A stretch of DNA of 59,940 nucleotides from contig CAKSKU010000017.1 in assembly GCA_934465295.1 (NCBI GenBank), forward strand, positions 1 to 59,940, written 5' to 3'. Position numbers and translations under genes: made by a program. Source of the DNA: an uncultured Oscillospiraceae bacterium (lineage in GTDB: Bacteria > Bacillota > Clostridia > Oscillospirales > Ruminococcaceae). Position 1 is the first letter of the stretch. Every line of letters starts with the position of its first letter. The notes under the pieces are model-generated. The model did no database searches. It was not told where the DNA came from and saw only the letters and a list, made by a program, of their open reading frames with translations. Shown here one piece after another: positions 32,991 to 41,917 of this stretch.

Positions 32991-33484
32991 AACTGTGTAC
33001 CTCCTATAAGATCTGTGTTTTGTTTCGGTTCGGCTTGGTTCTTTTTTGATAAGATCATCAGCACGAGCGCAGAGCCTGCAATTGCGCCGATGAAATGCTG
33101 GATAATGGTGTCGATATCGAAAGCTCCTGCGGCAGTGACGAACTGTATGGCTTCCACCGAGACGAAAAATATCAGTGAATACAGTGCGCATTTTTTAACG
33201 GAGAGCTTTTTTAAAGAAAGCGCAAGCAGAACTCCCCACACAGCCGCAAGTCCGATATGCCCGATGATGAGCCACAGATTTGTCGGTAAATTTTCGCCGA
33301 TGCTAAAAAATGATGCGAAAGGTATCAGATTGAACTGCCGGAAGCCGACCTCACGCCGTCTAAGGATAATATCCCTCGTTATAAAAAAGTCGGACGGGTT
33401 CGGCAGAAGCTTAAGATACACCGACAAAAGCAATACGCTGTATACCGACAGCATTACCCTGAATAATTTCTTCATTTTTCTCAC
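32987..33484 (-). CDS. VanZ-like membrane protein
   Basis: A 165-residue protein with four hydrophobic segments and the VanZ-family marks: FNLIPFASFF near residue 52, then VEAIQFVT and FDIDTIIQHFIGAIAG near 120-135. VanZ proteins are linked to teicoplanin resistance and more generally to cell-surface lipid or glycan handling, mostly with unknown chemistry. It heads the four-gene unit running into the two secreted proteins. The gap of 86 bp before it carries AT-rich sequence with no promoter I would defend. Confidence 0.85.
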   Translation of the reverse strand: MRKMKKLFRVMLSVYSVLLLSVYLKLLPNPSDFFITRDIILRRREVGFRQFNLIPFASFFSIGENLPTNLWLIIGHIGLAAVWGVLLALSLKKLSVKKCALYSLIFFVSVEAIQFVTAAGAFDIDTIIQHFIGAIAGSALVLMILSKKNQAEPKQNTDLIGGTQL

Positions 33485-33570
33485 CTTACATTAAAAATTT
33501 ATATCATAAAACTGCACCCATTACACAAAGCGCAGCAAGATGAACGGGATAGTATATATAGAAGAATTTT

Positions 33571-34266
33571 TTATCTGTACAGCTTTATGCTCTCGGCAAT
33601 GTTCGTGCATTCTCCGTTTGTGACAGCCGTGCTGTCGATATCGAAGGCGATGTATGCCCCGATCAGGCTGTCATAAGCAAGTATCCCTCTGTTGTATTTT
33701 TCGCCGCCCTCGGTGATAACGTCCGAATAATATACCTCCGTCAAGGCGGTCCCGCCTGTTTCCGAGGAGCTTACAACATCGTATTTTTCTCTTATATCAA
33801 AGCGGTAGTCGTTGCCTAAAGCTATCTGATTATAAATAGCATTCGGGATAAGCTCCTCACCGCTAAGCTCCTGCGGAATAATGTTATATCCGACAAGACC
33901 GACGCAGTTATCGCTTCCGTCAAAAATATAATGGGGCGAAAACACGCTTGCATAAGCTTTGGAATTGTCGTCACTGCCCTTTTCTTCAATATGCCAGCCG
34001 TCAGGCAAACGAAAGCTTGCCGTGAATTTTTCTATATCAAGAACTGCTTTGTTGTAGTCCGTAAGCTCGTCATTTCCCGACGGAAAAACGAGCGTGTTTT
34101 CAGTGCTGTTCGGAGCGTCCGCCGTTTCCGACAGCATAGCATCATTCGTCGGTGAAGCTTCGGCGGAGCTTTTTCTGCCCGTGACCCAAAATACAGCCGA
34201 ACCAACGATGACAGCCGCAATAACAGCGGTCATTATAACGATAAGCTTTTTCCTGTTTGTCTCCAT
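33571..34266 (-). CDS. Membrane-anchored or secreted protein of unknown function
   Basis: A 231-residue protein with an N-terminal membrane segment (about residues 6-27), a low-complexity S/T/A/D linker to about residue 60 and an extracellular domain with SFRLPDGWHIEEKGSDD and DIREKYDVVSSSETGGTALT. The domain recalls small lipoprotein-like domains of unknown function. The start at 34266 (METNRKK) is chosen because GGGAGG stands eight bases before it; a further ATG at 34281 overlaps that site. Same direction as its neighbours, gap of 94 bp upstream. Confidence 0.7.
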   Translation of the reverse strand: METNRKKLIVIMTAVIAAVIVGSAVFWVTGRKSSAEASPTNDAMLSETADAPNSTENTLVFPSGNDELTDYNKAVLDIEKFTASFRLPDGWHIEEKGSDDNSKAYASVFSPHYIFDGSDNCVGLVGYNIIPQELSGEELIPNAIYNQIALGNDYRFDIREKYDVVSSSETGGTALTEVYYSDVITEGGEKYNRGILAYDSLIGAYIAFDIDSTAVTNGECTNIAESIKLYR

Positions 34267-34360
34267 TGCAATACCTCCCAATGCTTCCCCTCAACAAATC
34301 GTCAGCTTTGTTCCGCAATGTATATGCTGACCCTGTTCTGTATCATTTTGCACGTTCCTT

Positions 34361-35311
34361 TTATTCCAATGCAAGTATCTCACTTTCGCCGCAGTAAGGG
34401 TATTTTTGCTTAAGCTCGTTAAAAAAGGCAAAGCACTTGCTGTAAAGCTGATCTGAATTAAATGCGTTTTTGTCGGCAGCGGTTATCTGACTGATATCCT
34501 TTGTGTACTGTACGCTGTAACTCTGACCGTTCATAGATGCGGAGATATCGTATTGTATTGTCGGCTCGGTAAGCTCATATTCATACTCATCGCCGAATTG
34601 TGCCGCAGCTTTGAGTATATACTCCTCGTCAAAAACAGTTCCCGAATAATTTTCAATGCCGCTTTCAAGTACCATACAGTATAAGACCTGTCTGTCACGG
34701 GAGGAGAGCTTTATTTTCCCCTCGGCAGTGCCTGCTTCGGTGTCGCCGTAAAAAATTTTGCTGTCCTTTGTGTCAAAGCCGCATTTTGCATTCGGTGAAA
34801 AGAAAGTCAGCGAAAAATCACTCGGAGCTAAGCCGTCTTTGCTGAGTTTGCCAGTCCATTTGCCGTTTTTGTCAAAAACATAGGCTGTGCCGCATATTTT
34901 CGTCCTGCCAACGCTCATATATCCCGTGTATGTATCGAAATGATACCAGCTGTTCTTGATCATATGCCAGCCGTAAGCACGTTCGCCGTTGATGTAATAT
35001 CTTTTTCCGTGCGAGGACTTTGTAAAGCCCGTATAAAACGACTCACGCTGTCCGTCCTTGTATTTTGCAAGGCGAAGATCTGACCTTATCTCATCGGGAG
35101 AAGAAAGATCGGCATAAACAAGACCGTCAAGCCTGTTCATATCCTTGTCGCCGTAAAAAATGCCCTCGGGCTGTTCGTATCTGTATGCCTGAACTATGCC
35201 CTTGGTGTCGAACGAGGGAGATTCGCATTTGTCAATAACTCCTGCTTCCGCCGTAAAAGCTGTCATTCCCATAACGACAAAAGCAAGAGCTGCCGAAATA
35301 ACTTTTTTCAT
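34361..35311 (-). CDS. Secreted protein with cell-wall-binding-like repeats
   Basis: A 316-residue protein with a signal peptide (about residues 1-24). Residues about 95-150 (GKRYYINGERAYGWHMIKNS, WYHFDTYTGYMSVGRTKICG) look like choline- or glucan-binding repeats: aromatic pairs separated by G and polar turns. The second half (about 160-316) has no recognised domain. It follows the DUF3784 gene by 41 bp in the same direction. A surface-attachment role is plausible from the repeats but not shown. Confidence 0.75.
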   Translation of the reverse strand: MKKVISAALAFVVMGMTAFTAEAGVIDKCESPSFDTKGIVQAYRYEQPEGIFYGDKDMNRLDGLVYADLSSPDEIRSDLRLAKYKDGQRESFYTGFTKSSHGKRYYINGERAYGWHMIKNSWYHFDTYTGYMSVGRTKICGTAYVFDKNGKWTGKLSKDGLAPSDFSLTFFSPNAKCGFDTKDSKIFYGDTEAGTAEGKIKLSSRDRQVLYCMVLESGIENYSGTVFDEEYILKAAAQFGDEYEYELTEPTIQYDISASMNGQSYSVQYTKDISQITAADKNAFNSDQLYSKCFAFFNELKQKYPYCGESEILALE

Positions 35312-35352
35312 AGGTTTTCCTCTTTTCTGTAATATGAGCAGGTCACTATTAT

Positions 35353-35700
35353 TCAGCCTGCGTTCCTTTTCATAAACCTGAAAACGCTCACCGCCACGAC
35401 CGCAAGGAACAAAATGCAGTAAACGACTGTGGCAATGACAAACACCGCTTTCGGGAAAATTTCAAACGCTGTCACTATCGAGACCGCCGAATATATCAGC
35501 GTGAGGACAGCAGAGACCATAAGCGTCCTGCCGTTCATTTTTGCCGTGCTTTCGGCGGAGGTGTTCTTTTGCTCCTCTGTCATATCGTTGTAGCCTGCAA
35601 CAAGCTCGGCGCACTTTCCGCTCAGAAACAGAAATGCCAGCAGACCCATCAAAACGCCGAAACAAAGTGCCGTAATTCCCGTTACCATTACGCCCGTCAT
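35353..35700 (-). CDS. DUF3784-like small membrane protein
   Basis: A 115-residue protein with three membrane segments: residues 5-27, then about 57-78, then 82-105. The segment after the first helix (LVAGYNDMTEEQKN) is characteristic of DUF3784 proteins, which occur widely in Firmicutes without known function. AAAGGAG precedes the ATG. The upstream gap to the damaged sigma gene is occupied by the third copy of the 102-bp palindrome. Confidence 0.75.
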   Translation of the reverse strand: MTGVMVTGITALCFGVLMGLLAFLFLSGKCAELVAGYNDMTEEQKNTSAESTAKMNGRTLMVSAVLTLIYSAVSIVTAFEIFPKAVFVIATVVYCILFLAVVAVSVFRFMKRNAG

Positions 35701-35759
35701 ACCGCATTGCTCCTTTTACGAAAAATCAGTCATCGATAACAGTGCTGTCACCGTATGTA

Positions 35760-35861
35760 ATACTAATCTCTGATGAAGGTGTAGACAAAAAATCGGCGCA
35801 AAATCCATTTATTCGAGATTTCGCTTGATTTTTTGTACACCTTCTGATCAGATATTAGTAT
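35760..35861. repeat. 102-bp MITE-like palindrome, copy 3 (diverged)
   Basis: Same ends and core as copies 1 and 2, but the arms differ in many positions. The differences are matched: CTCTGATGAAGG on the left faces CCTTCTGATCAGAT on the right, where the other copies have TTTAATCAAAG and CTTTCAGTTTAAA. Hairpin pairing is thus preserved. It follows the broken sigma/anti-sigma remnant directly. Confidence 0.85.
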
Positions 35862-35981
35862 AATACTATTTTCAGCGATCTTCACAGACTCAGCCATTGC
35901 GAACATTTCGTCCTTGCTCACGCTGTGATTCCCGTCAAAAATAGCTTCTATCGAAAAAACATGATCGCCGTTATCCCGAGC
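35862..35981 (-). pseudogene. Remnant of an anti-sigma (DUF4367-like) C terminus
   Basis: Read in the frame shifted from the sigma factor, the minus strand gives about 37 residues ARDNGDHVFSIEAIFD then HSVSKDEMFAMAESVK, then runs into the palindrome. This resembles the last 40 residues of DUF4367 proteins (D-N-G-x-x-F-x-I, then S-K-x-E-x-x-x-A-E-S), which are common anti-sigma partners of ECF factors. Everything before it is gone. The overlap with the end of the sigma gene suggests a single deletion joined the two genes. The match is by eye. Confidence 0.5.
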
Positions 35982-36433
35982 GAAGCCGCCGTTTCATTGA
36001 CGGAAAGACCGTAGAAATATTTCAGTATAAGCACGTCCGCATATTTCGGGTCAAGCGACTTAATAAGCTCCGCAAGCTTCTGCTGTGCCGCCCTGCTTTC
36101 AATGTCGATCTCAACGCTTTGCAGTCCGGGAGCAAGCTCCTCCGTCTCCTCAATATATTCTTCCTTTTTGCGCTTGTTGTAGATATTGAAAGAATTGTTT
36201 TTCACGATTATTATGAGATAATTCCGTATCTGAACGGGGCTTCTGCCCGAAAGCCTGCCCATATTTTTCGCCAGTGCAAGAAAAGCGTCATGAACAGCGT
36301 CCTCCGACAGTGCTTCGTCCTTCAGTATCCGATAAGCTATCGTTATAAGCAGCTCCTTGTGCCGACCGTAAAGCTCCTCAAATTGGCTTTGCCCCTCGGC
36401 TGTGTCAATAAGCGTGAAGTACGCCCCCAACAT
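35948..36433 (-). CDS. ECF sigma factor, C-terminally truncated
   Basis: A protein of about 161 residues with sigma-70 region 2 (LYGRHKELLITIAYRILKDE, LSEDAVHDAFLALAKNM) and most of region 4 (LAELIKSLDPKYADVLILKY, FYGLSVNETAASLGIT). The chain stops 6 residues after SLGIT, where an intact factor continues with the recognition helix and about 15 more residues. DNA binding to the -35 element is therefore probably lost. The start at 36433 (MLGAYFTL) has AGGA ten bases upstream; an in-frame ATG at 36442 is the alternative. An ECF-type promoter precedes it, consistent with former self-activation. Confidence 0.8.
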   Translation of the reverse strand: MLGAYFTLIDTAEGQSQFEELYGRHKELLITIAYRILKDEALSEDAVHDAFLALAKNMGRLSGRSPVQIRNYLIIIVKNNSFNIYNKRKKEEYIEETEELAPGLQSVEIDIESRAAQQKLAELIKSLDPKYADVLILKYFYGLSVNETAASLGITAIMFFR

Positions 36434-36484
36434 AAAGATCATGTCCTAATTAAAAGCATCAAAAGATAACCCCTCTGTATATAT

Positions 36485-36512
36485 AAACCGTTTTTCTTCG
36501 GAAAATGTTACA
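36485..36512 (-). promoter_or_regulatory. ECF-type promoter of the sigma gene
   Basis: On the minus strand TGTAAC (36512-36507), 16 bp, then CGGTTT (36490-36485). TGNAAC-N16-CG is the general form of many ECF promoters, as expected for an autoregulated sigma gene. Confidence 0.45.
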
Positions 36513-36561
36513 GGATCTTTTGTGTTTCTCCCTTTTGCACAATTATTTTTTTGCCGATTGG

Positions 36562-39324
36562 CTATTTTGACGTAAGCTTTTGATACATTTTCATAAGCTC
36601 GGCAACACAACTGCTTTCAGTCATTGTTTTAACATCAAAACCATAGGCTTTCATTACGGCACGGTCATTTGCCTGATGTGCTTTGCGGAGTTCGGGCGGC
36701 ATTGTTACTTCATCGTAAAGGTCTGCAAGCGAACAATCGGGGTATAACGCTCTTGCATCAAGTATCGACTGCGCAGTTTGTTCGATCAATGCTTTTTGTT
36801 CGGGGGTTGGGTCACACCATGGGAAGTTGTTGTAAACTATATCTTTTGAGTAGCGATAATCGCTTTTGATTCTTCCGCATACAGCTCTTGTCCATGCCAT
36901 GTGAACATTTGAAGTCAGAACACCGAAATGATACAATGTTGCATTTGGAATGATTTTAACTAAATTGCTACATAACACCTCCGGCATCATAAACCCCATA
37001 GGAATATATCTTCGCTTTTCAGAGGATACCTTTGGTATTACAATATATGTGCTTTGTGGCATATTTTCAACGTGAAACCTTGTTGGATTATCGGCTAATT
37101 TTCGAGTGCCCTCGCTTTTACTTGAAAGTCTAAAATTCCTTACATTTTCTACCCTTTTTAAGCATTCAGGCATTGAACGCAGAACCCTTGGTGAACAGTC
37201 ACCAAGCCAAAGACAGTATCTTGGCTTTCTGTTTATAAACTCCTGTGACCCATACCACAGTTTAAAATATGGTTTTGATAACGGTTCTGTTTTTATAAAG
37301 GATTCATATTCCTCCTTAGTAAACAGGTAATTTCCATCATCAATTGGTTTATTTCCAATTCCTATTTGCGGAACTTTACAAAGTGATTTCGTCCGGCTTT
37401 CGATCACAATATTATCAGCTTCAACCAAGTAACCGTTTATATTGGTGACTGTTTTGGTCGTTCCGTTATCAAAAAGATGTTTGATACGTTTATTGTATAT
37501 TTTACTGAACCCTACAATGACACAATGAACGTGTGCCTTACTGCTTGCTTCACTGTCCCAAATAAAAGTTCTGTATGCAAAATCAATATGTACTCCGCTT
37601 TGAAAAAGATTTTTCCAAAGTATTGCTACCTGCTCACCTTGTGTAATAGAATTTGTTGAAACAAGCGCAGTTCTTATCTCTGTCCCCGTCATAAGATCAG
37701 CGGCTTTTTTATACCAGCAGGAAACATAATCAAGATTGCCATTGTTTTTCACTCCGTCAAAAACAGAAAATACATCGGCTTTCTGTCCGTCTGACATAAG
37801 CCTTGCCCCCACAAACGGCGGATTGCCCATAATATAATTAAGCTCTGACTTTGGCACAACGGTTTCCCAGTCAATACGCAATGCATTTGCTTCGACAATA
37901 TTTGCGTAGGATTTCAGCGGCAGAAAATCAAGGCTTTTGCTGATTATCTCCTCCGTTTCGTGCATCATCTGCGATTCGGCTATCCACAATGCGGTTTTGG
38001 CAACGGTCACGGCGAAATCATTTATCTCTATGCCGTAAAACTGCCCGATAGATACACGGATAACATCGCCCGTATCAAACATCAGCTGTCCCTTATCAAT
38101 TGTCAGTTTTATAGCTTCATTTTCAAGCCGGCGCAGGCTGATATATGTTTCGGTAAGGAAATTTCCCGAACCGCAGGCAGGGTCAAGGAATTTCAGACCT
38201 GCAAGTTTATTCTGAAATTTTGCTACCTTGTCCTCAATAGTCTTTGCCTTATCATAAGCTTTTATCTCTTCAAGCTCGGCTTTCAGGTCATCAAGAAACA
38301 GCGGGTCAATGACTTTGTGGATATTTTCGATAGATGTATAGTGCATACCGCCCGAACGCCTTGTTTCGGGATTTAATGTGCTTTCAAATACTGCGCCGAA
38401 AATAGTAGGAGATATTTTGCTCCAGTCAAAATCCTCGCTTGCATTTTTCAGCAGCAAGTCAACTATTTCTTCATTAAACTGCGGTATCTCGATATTCTCG
38501 TCAGCAAACAGACCGCCGTTTACATAAGGGAACTCCGCAACGGGCGTGTCATCGTAAGAATCACGGTCACATTCCTTTGTATCAAGCATTCTGAAAAGCT
38601 CGATAAGAGCCTTGCGGACGTCCTTAACATCAAACCTGCTCAAATAATCGTGAAACATCTCATGCCTGCCGAAAATCCCTGCATCTTCCGCATACAAACA
38701 AAATACAAGACGAACGCATAGCATATTAAGACTGCGGAGAGAGTCGGGATTTTCGGGGTCATGATACTGTTTAAGTATCGCATTGTAAAGCTTGCCGACA
38801 AGCTCGCCTGCCTGCAATGATACTTCCATTTCTTTTTTGATATGTTCACTGTCGGTTTTGGTCAAAAAGCTCAACCGATAATATTCCTTTGGCAGATCGG
38901 CAAGCTTTATTTTTTCCGGTTCGCCGTTTGGACGCTCCATATCGTAAACATAAAACTCGGCAAAATTGCAGGTCACTATCCATCGAGGGTGCTTTGAAAG
39001 CGGCAGATCGGTCACATACCGCTTTGCTTGCTGAAATGGAGTACACAGAGAACCGTCAGACTGCTTTATAGGCTTGTTAAGGTCTTTGCCAAGGCTTTTC
39101 TGTTCGATCATTACTTTTGTTGACGGTATATATCCATCAATAAAGCTTGTATGATCCAGATGCACCTGATCCTCAAAACTGATAAAAGCGGATATATCTT
39201 CAACGCCGTACACTTTAGTGAGCAGTTCTATCCAGAATAACTGGCTTTGTCCTTTTTCGTAACCCTTGCCTTTCCAGCTTTCGGCGAATTTTTTAGCGGC
39301 AGCCTTTTGCTCCTTATCTGTCAT
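36562..39324 (-). CDS. MmeI-like single-chain restriction-modification enzyme (Type IIL/IIG)
   Basis: A 920-residue protein combining DNA cutting, N6-adenine methylation and target recognition. The N terminus has a PD-(D/E)XK-type site: D63 in FIDGYIP and E74-Q-K76 in VMIEQKS. A helical spacer follows, then the methyltransferase core with FLDPACGSGNFLTET near residue 380 (SAM site) and IMGNPPFVGARL near 500 (catalytic NPPF). Residues about 640-870 should be the target-recognition domain. Length and order match MmeI. The start at 39324 (MTDKEQK) has AGGAAG about 8 bases upstream. No separate specificity or helicase genes are adjacent. The recognition site cannot be read by eye. Confidence 0.88.
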   Translation of the reverse strand: MTDKEQKAAAKKFAESWKGKGYEKGQSQLFWIELLTKVYGVEDISAFISFEDQVHLDHTSFIDGYIPSTKVMIEQKSLGKDLNKPIKQSDGSLCTPFQQAKRYVTDLPLSKHPRWIVTCNFAEFYVYDMERPNGEPEKIKLADLPKEYYRLSFLTKTDSEHIKKEMEVSLQAGELVGKLYNAILKQYHDPENPDSLRSLNMLCVRLVFCLYAEDAGIFGRHEMFHDYLSRFDVKDVRKALIELFRMLDTKECDRDSYDDTPVAEFPYVNGGLFADENIEIPQFNEEIVDLLLKNASEDFDWSKISPTIFGAVFESTLNPETRRSGGMHYTSIENIHKVIDPLFLDDLKAELEEIKAYDKAKTIEDKVAKFQNKLAGLKFLDPACGSGNFLTETYISLRRLENEAIKLTIDKGQLMFDTGDVIRVSIGQFYGIEINDFAVTVAKTALWIAESQMMHETEEIISKSLDFLPLKSYANIVEANALRIDWETVVPKSELNYIMGNPPFVGARLMSDGQKADVFSVFDGVKNNGNLDYVSCWYKKAADLMTGTEIRTALVSTNSITQGEQVAILWKNLFQSGVHIDFAYRTFIWDSEASSKAHVHCVIVGFSKIYNKRIKHLFDNGTTKTVTNINGYLVEADNIVIESRTKSLCKVPQIGIGNKPIDDGNYLFTKEEYESFIKTEPLSKPYFKLWYGSQEFINRKPRYCLWLGDCSPRVLRSMPECLKRVENVRNFRLSSKSEGTRKLADNPTRFHVENMPQSTYIVIPKVSSEKRRYIPMGFMMPEVLCSNLVKIIPNATLYHFGVLTSNVHMAWTRAVCGRIKSDYRYSKDIVYNNFPWCDPTPEQKALIEQTAQSILDARALYPDCSLADLYDEVTMPPELRKAHQANDRAVMKAYGFDVKTMTESSCVAELMKMYQKLTSK

Positions 39325-39410
39325 TACACACACTTCCTTATGATTTTTCTGCTAACCATTTATACAATTATATCATCACACCAAAATCGTTGTCAATACA
39401 TAATACAGCA

Positions 39411-39442
39411 AAAGCTGCATACCCACAAGGATATGCAGCTTT
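39411..39442. terminator. Stem-loop between lysS and the R-M gene
   Basis: AAAGCTGCAT (39411-39420) pairs with ATGCAGCTTT (39433-39442), ten bases before the lysS stop, with short T runs on either side. Probable terminator of the greA-lysS unit. Confidence 0.7.
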
Positions 39443-39451
39443 ATTGATCGA

Positions 39452-41026
39452 TCAGTCGAGGCTCTTCATCGTTGGGAAGAGCAATACATCACGGATCGCA
39501 GGTGAGTTGGTAAGAAGCATAACAAGTCTGTCGATGCCGTAGCCGATACCGCCCGTCGGAGGCATACCGATCTCAAGCGCACGGAGGAAGTCCTCATCGA
39601 TATGGTTTGCTTCGTCGTCGCCCTTTTTGAGCAGCTCTTCCTGCGCAAGGAAACGCTCACGCTGGTCGATAGGGTCGTTAAGCTCGGAGTAGGCGTTGCA
39701 CATTTCCCAGCCGTTGATGAAAAGCTCAAAACGCTCAACGTGATCGGGCTTATCGGGTTTTCTCTTTGTGAGCGGAGAAATTTCAACGGGGTGATCCATT
39801 ATAAATGTTGGCTGGATAAGGTGTTCTTCAACAAATTCCTCGAAGAAAAGATTGAGGATATCGCCCTTTGCGTGACGTTCTTCAAACTGAACGTGCTTTT
39901 CCTTTGCAACAGCACGGGCTTCTTCAAGTGTCTTTATTCCGTCAAAGTCAACGCCCGAATACTTCTTTACAGCTTCGGTCATTGTAAGGCGCTCGAAAGG
40001 CTTGCCGAGGTCGAGCTGGTGCTCGCCGTAAGGGATCGTGGTAGAGCCGCAAACTTCATTGGCAAGATAGCGGAACATATTCTCGGTGAGGTCCATCATA
40101 CCGTGGTAGTCGGTATAAGCCTGATAAAGCTCCATAAGTGTGAACTCGGGGTTATGACGTGCGTCAACGCCCTCGTTACGGAACACACGGCCGATCTCGT
40201 AAACTCTTTCAAGACCGCCTACGATAAGACGCTTCAGGTAAAGTTCGAGCGAAATTCTGAGCTTGACATCTTCATCGAGAGCATTATAATGTGTATCGAA
40301 CGGACGTGCAGCTGCGCCGCCTGCGTTTGAAACAAGCATAGGGGTTTCGACTTCCATAAAGCCCTGAGCATCGAGGTAGCGGCGGATAGAAGCGATTATC
40401 TTTGAACGCTTTTTGAATGTATCTGCAACATCGGGGTTTACGATAAGGTCAACGTAACGCTGACGGTATCTTGTATCCTGATCCTTTAAGCCGTGCCACT
40501 TTTCGGGGAGCGGGAGGAGCGACTTTGAAAGGAGGGTGATCTTTTCGCAGTGGACGGAAATTTCGCCCTTCTTTGTGCGGAAAACGAAGCCTTCAACGCC
40601 TACGATATCGCCGATATCCCATTTCTTGAAGTCAGCGAACTCGTCTGCGCCGATCTCGTTCATACGAACATAGACCTGAATTCTGTCGGAGGAATCACGG
40701 ACATCGATAAAGTTAGCCTTGCCCATATCACGGCGGCTCATAAGTCTTCCTGCGATGCTGACGTGCTGACGGTTTTCTTCGAGAGCGGCTTTGAGAGCTT
40801 CCTCATCATCACCGACCTTAGCCTTTAACTCTGCTTCGAGCTTTTCATAAGCAGCCTTAGCCTCGCCGCAGTGAGCGGTAACATCGTACTTTGTTATTTC
40901 AAATGGATTCTTGCCTGCGGCTTTGAGCTCGTCAAGCTTGTCCATACGGATCTTCTTGTATTCGCTGACATCCTGAACTTCTTCCTCTTCGGGAGCAGCG
41001 TTAACATTCTGATTTTCTTCAGCCAT
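39452..41026 (-). CDS. lysS: Lysyl-tRNA synthetase (class II)
   Basis: Charges tRNA-Lys. The 524-residue length is normal. It has the N-terminal OB-fold anticodon domain (about residues 65-170) and the class II core, with motif 2 FRNEGVDARHNPEFTLMELY near residue 265 and motif 3 GIGYGIDRLVMLL near 495. The start at 41026 (MAEENQ) has AAAGGA nine bases upstream; the ATG two codons earlier is too close to that site. It follows greA by 77 bp in the same direction, a gene order kept in many Firmicutes, and is probably transcribed from the greA promoter. Confidence 0.95.
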   Translation of the reverse strand: MAEENQNVNAAPEEEEVQDVSEYKKIRMDKLDELKAAGKNPFEITKYDVTAHCGEAKAAYEKLEAELKAKVGDDEEALKAALEENRQHVSIAGRLMSRRDMGKANFIDVRDSSDRIQVYVRMNEIGADEFADFKKWDIGDIVGVEGFVFRTKKGEISVHCEKITLLSKSLLPLPEKWHGLKDQDTRYRQRYVDLIVNPDVADTFKKRSKIIASIRRYLDAQGFMEVETPMLVSNAGGAAARPFDTHYNALDEDVKLRISLELYLKRLIVGGLERVYEIGRVFRNEGVDARHNPEFTLMELYQAYTDYHGMMDLTENMFRYLANEVCGSTTIPYGEHQLDLGKPFERLTMTEAVKKYSGVDFDGIKTLEEARAVAKEKHVQFEERHAKGDILNLFFEEFVEEHLIQPTFIMDHPVEISPLTKRKPDKPDHVERFELFINGWEMCNAYSELNDPIDQRERFLAQEELLKKGDDEANHIDEDFLRALEIGMPPTGGIGYGIDRLVMLLTNSPAIRDVLLFPTMKSLD

Positions 41027-41103
41027 TTTCATTTTTCCTTTCACATTTTGATGAAAATACCGCTGACCGACTTTCAATCAGCGGCATAAAGTTCATATTT
41101 TCC

Positions 41104-41580
41104 TTACTTGGAAATGCTCAAAATTTTCATCTTGATGATGCCGACAGGAGCGTCAACCTCGATCTCATCTCCTGCTTTCTTTTTAAGGCAGGCAATGCCG
41201 ATCGGTGAATCTTCGGAGATCTTGTTGTTCTCGGGATCGGCTTCGGTAGAACCAACGATCTGGAGGTTCATCTTTTCATCGAGTTCAAGATCGAGAAGCT
41301 CAACATAAGAACCAACGCCGACTTCATCGCTCGAAATATCTTCATCGCTGACAACGATAGCGTTTGCGATAGTCATTTCAAGCTCCTGGATACGGGCTTC
41401 AACAATACCCTGTTCGTTCTTGGCTTCATCGTATTCAGCGTTTTCGGAAAGGTCACCGAAACCGCGGGCTTCCTTTAACTTCTGAGCAACCTCTGCTCTT
41501 TTGACGGTAATGAGATATTCTTTTTCTTTTTCAAGATTAGCAAGTCCTTCAGCGGACATTCTGACTTTTTTAACTGCCAT
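41104..41580 (-). CDS. greA: Transcription elongation factor GreA
   Basis: Rescues backtracked RNA polymerase by stimulating transcript cleavage. The 158-residue product has the N-terminal coiled-coil hairpin (EGLANLEKEKEYLITVKRAE to about residue 75) with the acidic tip in FGDLSENAEYDEAK, and the C-terminal globular domain with SPIGIACLKKKAGDEIEV. AAAGGAG precedes the ATG. Promoter at 41641-41669. First gene of the greA-lysS unit. Confidence 0.95.
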   Translation of the reverse strand: MAVKKVRMSAEGLANLEKEKEYLITVKRAEVAQKLKEARGFGDLSENAEYDEAKNEQGIVEARIQELEMTIANAIVVSDEDISSDEVGVGSYVELLDLELDEKMNLQIVGSTEADPENNKISEDSPIGIACLKKKAGDEIEVDAPVGIIKMKILSISK

Positions 41581-41640
41581 TATGATCTGCTCCTTTCAGA
41601 AATAGGACGGACAAAGCCCTCCTAAAGCATATATACATTT

Positions 41641-41669
41641 ATTATATACTATTTTCGGGAGTTTGTCAA
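41641..41669 (-). promoter_or_regulatory. Promoter of greA-lysS
   Basis: On the minus strand TTGACA (41669-41664), 17-bp spacer, TATAAT (41646-41641). Confidence 0.8.
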
Positions 41670-41811
41670 TAATTTTGAAAGGGATTTTGGCAAAACCACA
41701 CCAAGCGCAATTATTATGGAGAAAAAACACGCCTTTTCGTAACATCGGGCGAAACCGGGCAGCTTTTCACACAGACTGCATTTTATAAAGAAGTTTGTCG
41801 ATAAGTTTTTA

Positions 41812-41840
41812 TTGACTTTTGGGAATATATGGTATATAAT
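41812..41840 (+). promoter_or_regulatory. Promoter of the zinc-ribbon membrane protein gene
   Basis: TTGACT (41812-41817), 17-bp spacer, TATAAT (41835-41840). Confidence 0.75.
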
Positions 41841-41917
41841 TCTTTATATAAGAACTTTTTGTAAAAAAATATCTTTGTGAAGATGTAAATTTGAAAAAAT
41901 AATGAGGAATGATAAGA

